NCBI GenBank assembly: GCA_034716535.1
Contig: JAYEJW010000569.1
Location: 1 to 24,763, forward strand
Direction of reading: 5' to 3'
Length of the DNA: 24,763 nt
Origin: JAYEJW01 sp034716535
GTDB taxonomy: Bacteria; Pseudomonadota; Gammaproteobacteria; Chromatiales; Chromatiaceae
Shown here: one piece after another, positions 16,519-23,929 of the stretch
How the letters are laid out: each line of letters starts with the position of its first letter
How positions within the stretch are numbered: the first letter of the stretch is position 1
Made by a program: the position numbers and the translations under genes
Notes under the pieces: model-generated
Database searches by the model: none
What the model was told of the DNA's origin: nothing
The model's input: the letters and a program-made list of their open reading frames with translations, nothing else

Positions 16519-16562
16519 GGTTGTAACCGCGAAGGCACCGCAGCGGACGTGTCGTTGCAACC
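16519..16562. repeat. Imperfect inverted repeat at the nitrilase break
   Basis: GGTTGTAAC starts two bases after the fragment's stop codon, and GTTGCAACC closes a 44-base unit, pairing at 8 of 9 positions, with CCGC/GCGG inside. It could be a decayed dispersed palindromic element that marks the deletion junction, or a chance hairpin. Confidence 0.35.
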
Positions 16563-16658
16563 GGACACAAGAATCAAGCGTCATACGCTACATGGTGAAA
16601 ACAGGGCTACCGCAGAACCGAATGATCGCGGGGGCCGAAGCTTCAACGGGTTTGTTTG

Positions 16659-17663
16659 ATGAATCACGCAATAGGAAAACAGCTGCGTTTGCTCTTCGGG
16701 GTATGGGTGCTGCTCTCGCTGTCTTGGACGGTGGGTGCCGAGGCCCTGCCAAAAGTCCGGGCAGTCATCTTCTTTCCGCCTTTTTGCGCCGATTGCCCTG
16801 CGGTGATCGACGAGTTTCTTTTCCCGTTGAGCGCAGAGTTTGGCCAGCAATTGGAGATTCATCCCGTCGATATCACGCTGGCTCCCGGAGACGGCCTCTA
16901 TCAGGAAGTGCTCGTTCGCTTCGGGGCACCCCAGGATTCCCTGCAGTCGCCTGCGATTCTGGTGGGGGACAGCCTGCTCGTCGGAAGGGCGGAGATCATC
17001 CAGGGATTTCCGGACATACTCGAGCGTGGGCTGGAGGCCGGGGGAATCGACTGGCCGCAAGTGCCGGGGCTACAGCAACTGATTTCCGGGTCGAGCGTTG
17101 CAGACGCCGAGTCCGAAAGCACGATGAACGATGCCGTTGCCACCGGCCTTGCATGGGCGGTCATGGTGGGCATGGTCGTGGCTCTTTCCTACGCCGTCTG
17201 GCTGCTTGCACGGGCGGGCCGGGCGACTCTCGAGGTGCCGCCAGTGCTCACCTGGGGCATCCCGATCATGGCATTGCTCGGGTTGGCGATCGGTGGCTAT
17301 CTCACATACGTCGAGCTTACCCACAGTGAGGCTATGTGCGGACCGATCGGTGACTGCCTCGCCGTGCAATCCAGCCCGTATTCTCGGCTGTTCGGTATCC
17401 CCATGGCTCAGTGGGGCGTGGCCTTCTACCTTGGCGTCCTGATCCTTTGGCTGATGAATCGGGTCCTTGGGGACACTTGGCATTTGCCCTCAGCACTCGC
17501 TCTACTGGGCTTCAGTATCTTCGGCGTGTTGTTTTCCATCTACCTGACCAGCTTGGAGCTCTTCGTCATCGGAGCCGTTTGCCTGTGGTGCCTGTCATCT
17601 GCTGCCATCGGGACTGTCTTGATGTTGCTCGTCGTCACCAAGCTTGCCTCTGCCGGTCGCTAG
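16659..17663 (+). CDS. Thioredoxin-like/VKOR fusion protein, disulfide-forming membrane enzyme
   Basis: Inner-membrane protein of 334 residues. After a signal or anchor segment (10-27), residues 33-137 form a thioredoxin-like domain with CADC at 43-46 (VIFFPPFCADCPAVIDEF). A membrane segment is at 162-184. A vitamin K epoxide reductase domain follows (about 195-330), with the loop cysteines at 227 and 233 (MCGPIGDCLAVQSSPYS) and the quinone-site CXXC, CLWC, at 308-311. All four VKOR cysteines are kept, so it should be able to pass electrons from a thioredoxin-like partner to quinone, as DsbA/DsbB do. The partner domain is N-terminal here, whereas the best-studied bacterial VKORs have it C-terminal. 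I chose the ATG at 16659 over a TTG three bases earlier. The NamZ-like gene follows after 3 bases. Confidence 0.9.
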   Translation: MNHAIGKQLRLLFGVWVLLSLSWTVGAEALPKVRAVIFFPPFCADCPAVIDEFLFPLSAEFGQQLEIHPVDITLAPGDGLYQEVLVRFGAPQDSLQSPAILVGDSLLVGRAEIIQGFPDILERGLEAGGIDWPQVPGLQQLISGSSVADAESESTMNDAVATGLAWAVMVGMVVALSYAVWLLARAGRATLEVPPVLTWGIPIMALLGLAIGGYLTYVELTHSEAMCGPIGDCLAVQSSPYSRLFGIPMAQWGVAFYLGVLILWLMNRVLGDTWHLPSALALLGFSIFGVLFSIYLTSLELFVIGAVCLWCLSSAAIGTVLMLLVVTKLASAGR

Positions 17664-17666
17664 CGC

Positions 17667-18872
17667 ATGAAGCTGGGCATCGACGAGATTCTTGAAAACC
17701 CGGCTCGGCGCGGACCTCTGCGTGGGCGACGCGCTGCGCTGCTCGGACACGCCGCGTCTTTGACCCGCGGCTGCGACCACTGCCTTGACGCCCTGATGGA
17801 ATGTCCGGACCTGCAAGTTGCGGCTGCCTTCGGGCCCCAGCACGGCATGCGCGGGGACAAGCAGGACAACATGATCGAGACGGACGACTATCTGGACCCA
17901 CGCCACGGGATCCCCGTCTTCAGCCTCTACGGGGAGGTCAGATACCCGACGCCGGCGATGATGGAGACCTTTGATCTGTTGCTCGTGGACCTGCAGGATA
18001 TCGGGACGCGCATCTACACCTACGTAACGACGCTCGCCAACATGCTGGAGGCGTGCGCCAAACAGGGAAAGAGCGTCTGGGTTCTCGACCGCCCCAATCC
18101 CGCAGGTCGGCCGGTCGAGGGGAGCGTTCTCGAGTCGGGCTGGGAGAGTTTCGTCGGCGCAGCGCCGCTGATCATGCGCCACGGGCTTACCTTCGGCGAG
18201 CTTGCGAAATGGCTTGCCGATACGAAGGGGCTGGATCTGGATCTGACAGTCGTTCCCATGACTGATTACCGCCCGAGCGAGGCGCCCGGTTACGGTTGGC
18301 CGGTCTTGGAGCTCGCCTGGGTCAATCCCAGTCCCAACGCGTCCAGCCTCAATATGGCACGGTGCTTCCCGGGCACTGTACTGCTGGAGGGGACGACCTT
18401 ATCGGAGGGACGGGGTACGACGACCCCGCTGGAGGTCGTCGGGGCGCCGGACATCGACTTCGATCGCGTGCTCAGGCGCATGGTCTCGCTTCGGTCAGAG
18501 TGGTTGGAGGGATGTTCCATCCGCCGCTGCTGGTTCGAGCCCACTTTCCACAAGCACGCCGGCACGCTCTGCGCCGGGTTGCAGATCCATACGGACAACG
18601 ATCGTTATCGGCACGATGGGTTCAAACCCTATCGACTGATGAGTCTTCTGCTCAAGGCCGTTCGGGTGGAGTATCCCGACTACGAGATCTGGCGGGACTT
18701 CCCGTACGAATACGAGACCCAGAGGCTCGCAGTCGACCTGCTGAGCGGTGGGACCTTCCTGCGAGAGTGGGTGGACGATCTTGAGTCCGTCCCCGAAGAT
18801 CTGGAGGCGCGATTGCGCGAGGACGAGAAGGAATGGCGTAGGGTTAGACAAGCCTATCTGCTCTACAGGTAA
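17667..18872 (+). CDS. NamZ/DUF1343-family exo-beta-N-acetylmuramidase-like protein
   Basis: Protein of 401 residues with the conserved DUF1343 pattern: FGPQHGMRGDKQDN (56-69), IPVFSLYGEVRYPT (85-98), LLVDLQDIGTRIYTYVTT (105-122), VWVLDRPNPAGRPVEG (138-153) and MRHGLTFGELAKWL (170-183). Later come PSPNASSLNMARCFPGTVLLEGT and EGRGTTTPLEVVGAP. In Bacillus subtilis NamZ removes terminal MurNAc from peptidoglycan fragments, so a role in murein recycling is expected. No signal peptide is visible (MKLGIDEILENPARRG), suggesting a cytoplasmic protein, although many relatives are exported. It starts 3 bases after the VKOR stop, so the two are probably co-transcribed. Whether they share a pathway is unknown. 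Confidence 0.9.
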   Translation: MKLGIDEILENPARRGPLRGRRAALLGHAASLTRGCDHCLDALMECPDLQVAAAFGPQHGMRGDKQDNMIETDDYLDPRHGIPVFSLYGEVRYPTPAMMETFDLLLVDLQDIGTRIYTYVTTLANMLEACAKQGKSVWVLDRPNPAGRPVEGSVLESGWESFVGAAPLIMRHGLTFGELAKWLADTKGLDLDLTVVPMTDYRPSEAPGYGWPVLELAWVNPSPNASSLNMARCFPGTVLLEGTTLSEGRGTTTPLEVVGAPDIDFDRVLRRMVSLRSEWLEGCSIRRCWFEPTFHKHAGTLCAGLQIHTDNDRYRHDGFKPYRLMSLLLKAVRVEYPDYEIWRDFPYEYETQRLAVDLLSGGTFLREWVDDLESVPEDLEARLREDEKEWRRVRQAYLLYR

Positions 18873-18979
18873 ATCGCGCGGGACGTTTTCGTCGCGATGC
18901 GGTCCACTCCTCGTCACGATGGCGTAAACTTAGCCTGCTTCATCAACCTGATTCGAACGCACCACTTAAGGAGAAGAAC

Positions 18980-19576
18980 ATGCCGGAAGAACTGACCGAA
19001 ACGCGGATTGCCGAATCCCTCTTCGGCGAAGCGCAAAAGAACTGGGGTTGGTTGCTCGGGCTCGGTGTCGTATCCGTGATTCTGGGTACCATCGGCTTGG
19101 GGATGACTGCCGCCCTGACCCTGACGAGCGTTCTGTTCTTCGGCATCTTGCTCGCCGTCGGGGGCGCTTTCCAGCTGGTCGATGCCTTCAAGTGCAAGGG
19201 GTGGAAGGGTACCTTGCTTCACGTACTGATCGGCCTCGTCTACCTGGGTACCGGTATCGTCATGGCGGCGGATCCGTTGGGGGCCGCGGTCGCCCTGACG
19301 CTATTGGTCGGCATCGCCTTCGTTGCCGTCGGCGTCCTGCGGATCGGCATGGCGCTCCAGCACCGCGGTAGGCAGGGCTGGGTTTGGGCGCTTATCGGCG
19401 GTGTTGTTTCCATTGTTCTGGGTGTCCTGGTGATGTCCCAATGGCCCGTGTCCGGCCTCTGGGTGCTCGGACTGATCATCGCCGTGGAGCTCATCGTCAA
19501 CGGTTGGACCTACGTGTTCATCGGCTTGGCGGCGCGACGGGCGCGGGCGGAAGGAGAGGCGGAATCACCCGCATAA
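18980..19576 (+). CDS. HdeD-family (DUF308) membrane protein
   Basis: Protein of 198 residues with about six membrane helices in three pairs, typical of the HdeD/DUF308 family: NWGWLLGLGVVSVILGTIGL, then FFGILLAVGGAFQLVDAF, then a repeat of the same motif at LIGLVYLGTGIVMAADPLGA and at VWALIGGVVSIVLGVLVMSQ. HdeD of E. coli is tied to acid resistance at high cell density, but most homologues have no known role. AAGGAG lies 8 bases upstream of the ATG. It stands alone, 107 bases after the NamZ-like gene. Confidence 0.88.
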   Translation: MPEELTETRIAESLFGEAQKNWGWLLGLGVVSVILGTIGLGMTAALTLTSVLFFGILLAVGGAFQLVDAFKCKGWKGTLLHVLIGLVYLGTGIVMAADPLGAAVALTLLVGIAFVAVGVLRIGMALQHRGRQGWVWALIGGVVSIVLGVLVMSQWPVSGLWVLGLIIAVELIVNGWTYVFIGLAARRARAEGEAESPA

Positions 19577-19767
19577 ACGTCGGCGCCCAAGGCGGGGGCC
19601 TCGTGAGGATCCGCTGATCAGGTTAGTGTCCCACTGAAGAGCGGCGCCTTCGTGTGGCGCGGAGCATCGCTCCTCGCCGCAGTCGGCTGAGTTCGAAAAG
19701 GCAGCGAACCGGGGGATGGGTTGGGGAATCCCACCGTATCCCCCGCGGCCGCGTGGGCTGCCTCACC
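19577..19767. other. Convergent intergenic gap with several hairpins
   Basis: Holds no gene. Visible structures are a GCGCC/GGCGC hairpin around 19644-19660, directly followed by GGAGC-ATC-GCTCC, and the larger G/C palindrome at 19711-19744. Both flanking transcription units end here, so these may act as terminators or 3'-end structures. Confidence 0.4.
19711..19744 (-). terminator. Large G/C-rich palindrome downstream of the two-component operon
   Basis: GGGGGAT (19711-19717) pairs perfectly with ATCCCCC (19738-19744), with further GGG/CCC pairing inside. It lies about 25 bases past the response-regulator stop on the minus strand and is followed there by a weak T-rich stretch (gccttttc). 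A bidirectional terminator is plausible. Confidence 0.4.
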
Positions 19768-20145
19768 TCATTCGTTCTTTCCGCTGAGAACCTTCCCGAC
19801 GGCCGCGGCAAGCTCGAGCTCGCCGATCGGCTTGGCGAGGTACGCCGATCCCTCGACCAACTCGCGCTGCTCCGCCAACTCCTCGACGGAGTAAGCGCTG
19901 ACAAAGATGACCGGCAGTCGAAACCGTTCGTGGATAATGGCCGCTGCCTCGATCCCGTCCATGTCGCCTTTTAACCGGATGTCCATCAGGACCAGGTCCG
20001 GGAGCTGGATCCCGGCCTTTACTATGGCCCCGTCGCCCGTGCCGACGATGTCTGTTACCACGCACCCTATGCGCTCGAGCATGATCCTGGCGGCTCTGGC
20101 GGAGATGGCCTCGTCCTCCACGATCAATACGCGCGGCGCCGTCAT
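19768..20145 (-). CDS. Receiver-only response regulator
   Basis: Single CheY-like receiver domain of 125 residues. Acidic pocket Glu10-Asp11-Glu12 (LIVEDEAIS), phosphoacceptor Asp55 (LVLMDIRLKGDMDGIEAA), Ser83 in the Thr/Ser position (VIFVSAYS) and Lys105 (AYLAKPIGE). There is no output domain, so it must act through a protein partner or as a phosphorelay shuttle. Its start overlaps the kinase stop by 4 bases, so the pair is co-translated. The 'IRLKGDMDGIEAA' form is common in receivers paired with HisKA_2/HWE-type kinases. Confidence 0.94.
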   Translation of the reverse strand: MTAPRVLIVEDEAISARAARIMLERIGCVVTDIVGTGDGAIVKAGIQLPDLVLMDIRLKGDMDGIEAAAIIHERFRLPVIFVSAYSVEELAEQRELVEGSAYLAKPIGELELAAAVGKVLSGKNE

Positions 20146-21947
20146 GATGAGTGGGTCGCGAACCGGATATCGAAGCGTGTGCCTTCCCCGGTGTCGAGCA
20201 TCGCTTCTCCATCGAGCTGATCGACGAGGTCGTTGACCAGTTGCAGGCCCAGAGTCGCGGTGCTGCGCCAGTCGTAACCGGGTGGCAATCCGACCCCGTC
20301 GTCGGCTACAGTCAGCTCGAGCAGGCCTGCCGCTCGGTGTTTCAGAACGATGTCGATTCTGCCTCGGCGACGACCGGGGAAGGCGTGCTCCAGGCTGTTC
20401 GCCACGAGCTCGTTGACGATGAGGCCGCAGGGTATGGCCGTGTCGATGTCCAACCTTGTGTTCTTTGCCTCGATGTCGGTGCGCACCCGATCACCAATGT
20501 TGTACAACTGCAGGAGGTCGGGAATCAGCGCATGGAGATAGTCTTCGAAATCGATTTCGGTAAGGTCTTTCGAGCGGTAAAGCCGGTCGTGGATCGTCGC
20601 CATCGACTTGATCCGGGTCTGGCTCTGCCGAAAGGCCTCCAGGGCGACTGGATCCACCCTGTCGCGTATGGCGTTGACCTGCAGGTAGAGAAGGCTGTGG
20701 ATGACCTGCATGTTGTTCTTCACGCGATGGTGGATCTCCCGGAGCAGCACCTCCTTCTCCTGCAAGGAGTGCTGGAGGCGCTCCTCGGCGGACTTTCGCG
20801 CCAGCGCGTGCGCGAGTATCTCACCCACGAGACGGAGCAGCCGAATGTCGTCATCGGACCAGGCCTTGTGGGTACGCACGGCATCCATTCCGAGAAATCC
20901 CGTCATCCTGCCCCTGGCCATGATTGGGACGTTGATAAGCGTCTTGATCCCTTCCTGCTCAAATTCGGCCTTCTCCGTTCCCGCCTCTTCGGGTAGAGCC
21001 GATACGTCCGGCACGTGGAAGACCGCGCCGCGCTGCATCAACGCCATCGAGTGGCCGAAGCCGTCTACGGACCACCCCTGCAGTCTGTCCACGTGCGGCT
21101 CGATCCCGAGGGCACACCACTCATGGGTGTTGGACATCCGCTTCCCATCTGGGGAGAACTGGAAAACATAGCTGCGGTCGACGCCGGTGAACGCCCCAAT
21201 CTTCCCGATCGCACTGCCGATCTCGTCGTGCAGCTCGTCGGTGGGCACATTGATGAAACGGGTCGAGATGTAGGCGACGAGCTTTTCCATCTGCACCTGT
21301 CGCGTCAGAGCGGCCGTCGCCCGCTCGCGCTCGATGGTGCCCGCGATGATCTCTCCGACCACCTTCAGCAGCTTAATATGGTCCGCCCGCCAATCCTTTC
21401 TAGTTCTCACGGAGTCCAAGCCAACGAATCCGAGGACCTTGTTGGCGCAGGTCAGTGGAACATTGATGAGCGACTGGATGCGCTGAGCCTGCATTTCCTC
21501 CTTTTCCTTCGCTGCGTCGTCCGGTAGGCGCGAGACGTCGGGGATATGGATAACTTCGCCCCTTTTGATTCTCGGCATGATCCAGGAGAAGAATTCGACC
21601 GGGACATCCTGAACCCCGTCGATTGCAGGCTGAATACCTTCGGCACACCACTCGTGTGTGTTCGACACCCGCGCCCCGTCAAGGGAAAATTGAAAGATGT
21701 AACTGCGGTCCACCTCGGCGAAGGTCCCGATTGCCTTGAGCGCACGGGAGATCTCCCGGTCGATGTTTTCGCGACTGAGGTTGATGAAACGGCCGGATAG
21801 GGTGATGATCAGCCGCTCGAAATTGGCCAGGTAGCGCAGCTCGGAGGGCGCGCTTTCGACAGGAATTTCGGGTCCGTCAGACTGGATCTCGTCGGGCCGG
21901 GACGCGGGCTCATCCCCGGCTTTGCATTCGTCACTTCTTCTGTGCAT
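20142..21947 (-). CDS. Tandem-GAF sensor histidine kinase (HisKA_2 type)
   Basis: Soluble kinase of 601 residues with no membrane segment. Two GAF domains (about 40-205 and 220-385) are clear duplicates: each contains a RFIN start, VDRSY(I/V)FQFS, a SNTHEWC motif (95-101 and 272-278), HIPDVS/HVPDVS, LINVP and a late 'G..G.DSVRT/MDAVRT' strand. The HisKA_2 dimerisation helix carries REIHHRVKNNMQVIHSLL (403-420), with His406 or His407 as phosphoacceptor. The HATPase domain has N-box NELVANSLEHAF (512-523) and G-box ADDGVGLP (548-555). It senses a cytoplasmic signal that cannot be named. The ATG at 21947 lacks a good ribosome site, so the true start could be slightly downstream. It forms an operon with the receiver gene. 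Confidence 0.93.
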   Translation of the reverse strand: MHRRSDECKAGDEPASRPDEIQSDGPEIPVESAPSELRYLANFERLIITLSGRFINLSRENIDREISRALKAIGTFAEVDRSYIFQFSLDGARVSNTHEWCAEGIQPAIDGVQDVPVEFFSWIMPRIKRGEVIHIPDVSRLPDDAAKEKEEMQAQRIQSLINVPLTCANKVLGFVGLDSVRTRKDWRADHIKLLKVVGEIIAGTIERERATAALTRQVQMEKLVAYISTRFINVPTDELHDEIGSAIGKIGAFTGVDRSYVFQFSPDGKRMSNTHEWCALGIEPHVDRLQGWSVDGFGHSMALMQRGAVFHVPDVSALPEEAGTEKAEFEQEGIKTLINVPIMARGRMTGFLGMDAVRTHKAWSDDDIRLLRLVGEILAHALARKSAEERLQHSLQEKEVLLREIHHRVKNNMQVIHSLLYLQVNAIRDRVDPVALEAFRQSQTRIKSMATIHDRLYRSKDLTEIDFEDYLHALIPDLLQLYNIGDRVRTDIEAKNTRLDIDTAIPCGLIVNELVANSLEHAFPGRRRGRIDIVLKHRAAGLLELTVADDGVGLPPGYDWRSTATLGLQLVNDLVDQLDGEAMLDTGEGTRFDIRFATHSS

Positions 21948-22321
21948 TGGATGGAATAGAGACGGACGACCAGGTTTGCGATCCGAGCTTCGCTGTGGGT
22001 CGATACAATCCTTTTACACCTGTCGGCGCGAGAATCACAATACATAGCATAGCCCGCCGTAGCCGGAGGGCAATCGGACTCGGGTTGCGGGCGATTGGCT
22101 CGCGGGATTCTGAGCATCGACGCAGGGCTTGGGCGCGCGGGACAGGAGGTCCACGCGGGACTTGGCGCTCCAGATGAGGGAGATGCGTAGGCGACAAACG
22201 CGGGGTCACGCATCAGGTAGTCGCTTCGGATATCCTTGTTCAAGTGGCTCAAGACTACCGGCCGATCGCCCGATCGTTGCCGGCCGCGACCGTAGAACGA
22301 TAAAGGAAGGCCGTCAGAAGC
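21948..22321. other. Divergent intergenic region between the kinase and PBP genes
   Basis: 374 bases without a supported gene. It must hold the promoters of both divergent units. On the minus strand TTGCCC and TATGCT about 16 bases apart near 22045-22073 are a weak sigma70 candidate. A strong hairpin lies at 22258-22283 on the PBP side, followed by an AAAGGAAGG purine run at 22302-22310. Confidence 0.4.
22258..22283. repeat. Hairpin upstream of the PBP gene
   Basis: CCGGC-CGATCG and CGATCG-TT-GCCGG form an 11-bp stem with a two-base bulge around a very small centre, about 40 bases before the GTG start. It could be an operator palindrome or a leader hairpin; no T-run follows. Confidence 0.35.
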
Positions 22322-23929
22322 GTGACCCCCTCCAATCCGATTGATCTGTTCAACGCCCTAGTCGATTCCGCCGCCTGGCCAACGCTGCGGATCGGGCTGC
22401 ATATCGTCTTCTTACTGGTCGTCGGTTACATCCTCAAGCTGATGTTCGACTTCCGCGACCTCACAGCGTTGCGGCATCTTTCCAGGCCCAAGCGGAAGTC
22501 CCTCATCCCCGTGGTCGGCTTGACGCTGTTGTTCGCGTCCGTGCTGCTGTATCAGGCGACCTGGCAACTGACCGGTGTCACGCGGCCGGATTTCGTCGCC
22601 TTCATGCAGTCCCACGATCGTCGCCAGTTCAATCCGGCCCACCGTATTCGGCGCGGTCGCATCGTAGACCGTCATGGCGAGGTGCTGGCCTATAGCCAGG
22701 AGTATCGGGGTCAGGTTTATCGGCGCTATCCCTACGGGCCGGCATTCGCCCATGTCGTGGGCTACAGTGACCCCAAGTTCGGTGCCTCGGGTATGGAGGC
22801 CGCGGCCAATGCCCACTTGAACGGCAGTACACCGGCCAGTCTGACCGCGTGGGGCGAGCTGGGAAGGCAATTGCTCACCCAGGAAAAGCGTCCTCGCGGG
22901 CAAGATCTGGTACTCACGCTCGACGCGGAGCTGCAACTGATGGCGGTGAAGATGCTGGGGAGGAACCGGGGTGCTGTGGTGCTGCTGCGTCCAGACAATG
23001 GCGCGATCCGTGCCCTGGCCAGCACGCCGTCGTACGATCCCAATCGAATTAGCTCGTCCCTCTTCCGCGGCGGGGATCCCGAGGCGCCTTTGCTGAACCG
23101 GGCAACCCAGGGGCTCTATCCTCCCGGCTCCACGTTCAAGATCGTGCTGGCCGCTCAAGCCCTCAACGCGGGATTCAAGGGGCGGCTCCACTGTCCGGCG
23201 GATGGTTACACGACCTCTTCCCGCTACCGAAAGATTCGCGACCACGAGTACTACAGGGCGAAGAGAAACGGCCAGACATGGAAAGGGCACGGTGATTTGG
23301 ACCTGGGCACCGCGCTGGCCGAATCGTCCAATGTGTTCTTCGCCAAGCTGGGCGTGGGTTACGGGCACGACGCCTTCTATGAGAGCACGGAGCGGTTCCT
23401 CTTCAACCGTCAGATTCGATTGCATGAGAGTCCCTATGGGGCCCAGACCATGAGCATGGGCCGGATCCCCCGCATCGCCAAGTCGAACCAGTACGGCCTG
23501 GCACAGATGTCCATCGGCCAGGGGAGGCTGCTCGTGACGCCTGCGCAGATGGCCCTGATTACCGCGTCGGTGGCCAACCGGGGATTGGCCGTGAAACCCC
23601 GCCTGGTGGAGAGCGAGCCATCCTTCGCACTCTCCCGATTCATGTCGACAAATGCGGCGCACCGCCTAGCGCGGATGATGCGCAAGGTCGTGGCGGAGGG
23701 CACCGGTCGGGGCATCGATGTGGACGCCTTCAGCATCGCGGGCAAGACCGGGACCGCGCAGAATCCACAAGGCAAGGCGCACAGTTGGTTTATCGGCTTC
23801 GCCCCGGCGGAGCGACCGGCCCTGGCGGTGGCGGTGCTGGTGGAGCATGGGGGCTACGGCTCCAAGACGGCGGCGCCGATCGCGCGAGATCTGCTGGTGC
23901 GGGCCGGCGAGCTGGGGATGCTGCATTGA
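22322..23929 (+). CDS. Class B penicillin-binding protein transpeptidase
   Basis: Peptidoglycan transpeptidase of 535 residues with all active-site motifs: SxxK at Ser270-Lys273 (PPGSTFKIV), SxN at 335-337 (AESSNVFFAK) and KTG at 475-477 (IAGKTGTAQNP). The N-terminus has two hydrophobic helices, at about 22-42 and 60-78, instead of the single anchor usual in PBP2/FtsI. The dimerisation region is short (RRGRIVDRHGEVLAYS, 110-125), and total length is below the usual 570-650. The GTG start at 22322 has a purine-rich AAAGGAAGG 11 bases upstream. It overlaps by 4 bases a SEDS gene, so the two form a polymerase/crosslinker pair like RodA-PBP2 or FtsW-FtsI. No mreBCD or dcw neighbours are seen, so this is probably an additional, non-housekeeping pair. 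Confidence 0.92.
   Translation: MTPSNPIDLFNALVDSAAWPTLRIGLHIVFLLVVGYILKLMFDFRDLTALRHLSRPKRKSLIPVVGLTLLFASVLLYQATWQLTGVTRPDFVAFMQSHDRRQFNPAHRIRRGRIVDRHGEVLAYSQEYRGQVYRRYPYGPAFAHVVGYSDPKFGASGMEAAANAHLNGSTPASLTAWGELGRQLLTQEKRPRGQDLVLTLDAELQLMAVKMLGRNRGAVVLLRPDNGAIRALASTPSYDPNRISSSLFRGGDPEAPLLNRATQGLYPPGSTFKIVLAAQALNAGFKGRLHCPADGYTTSSRYRKIRDHEYYRAKRNGQTWKGHGDLDLGTALAESSNVFFAKLGVGYGHDAFYESTERFLFNRQIRLHESPYGAQTMSMGRIPRIAKSNQYGLAQMSIGQGRLLVTPAQMALITASVANRGLAVKPRLVESEPSFALSRFMSTNAAHRLARMMRKVVAEGTGRGIDVDAFSIAGKTGTAQNPQGKAHSWFIGFAPAERPALAVAVLVEHGGYGSKTAAPIARDLLVRAGELGMLH

Noticed and set aside
22412..23662. 416-codon minus-strand frame opposite the PBP gene
   Set aside because: Shadow; the PBP active-site motifs fix the plus strand.
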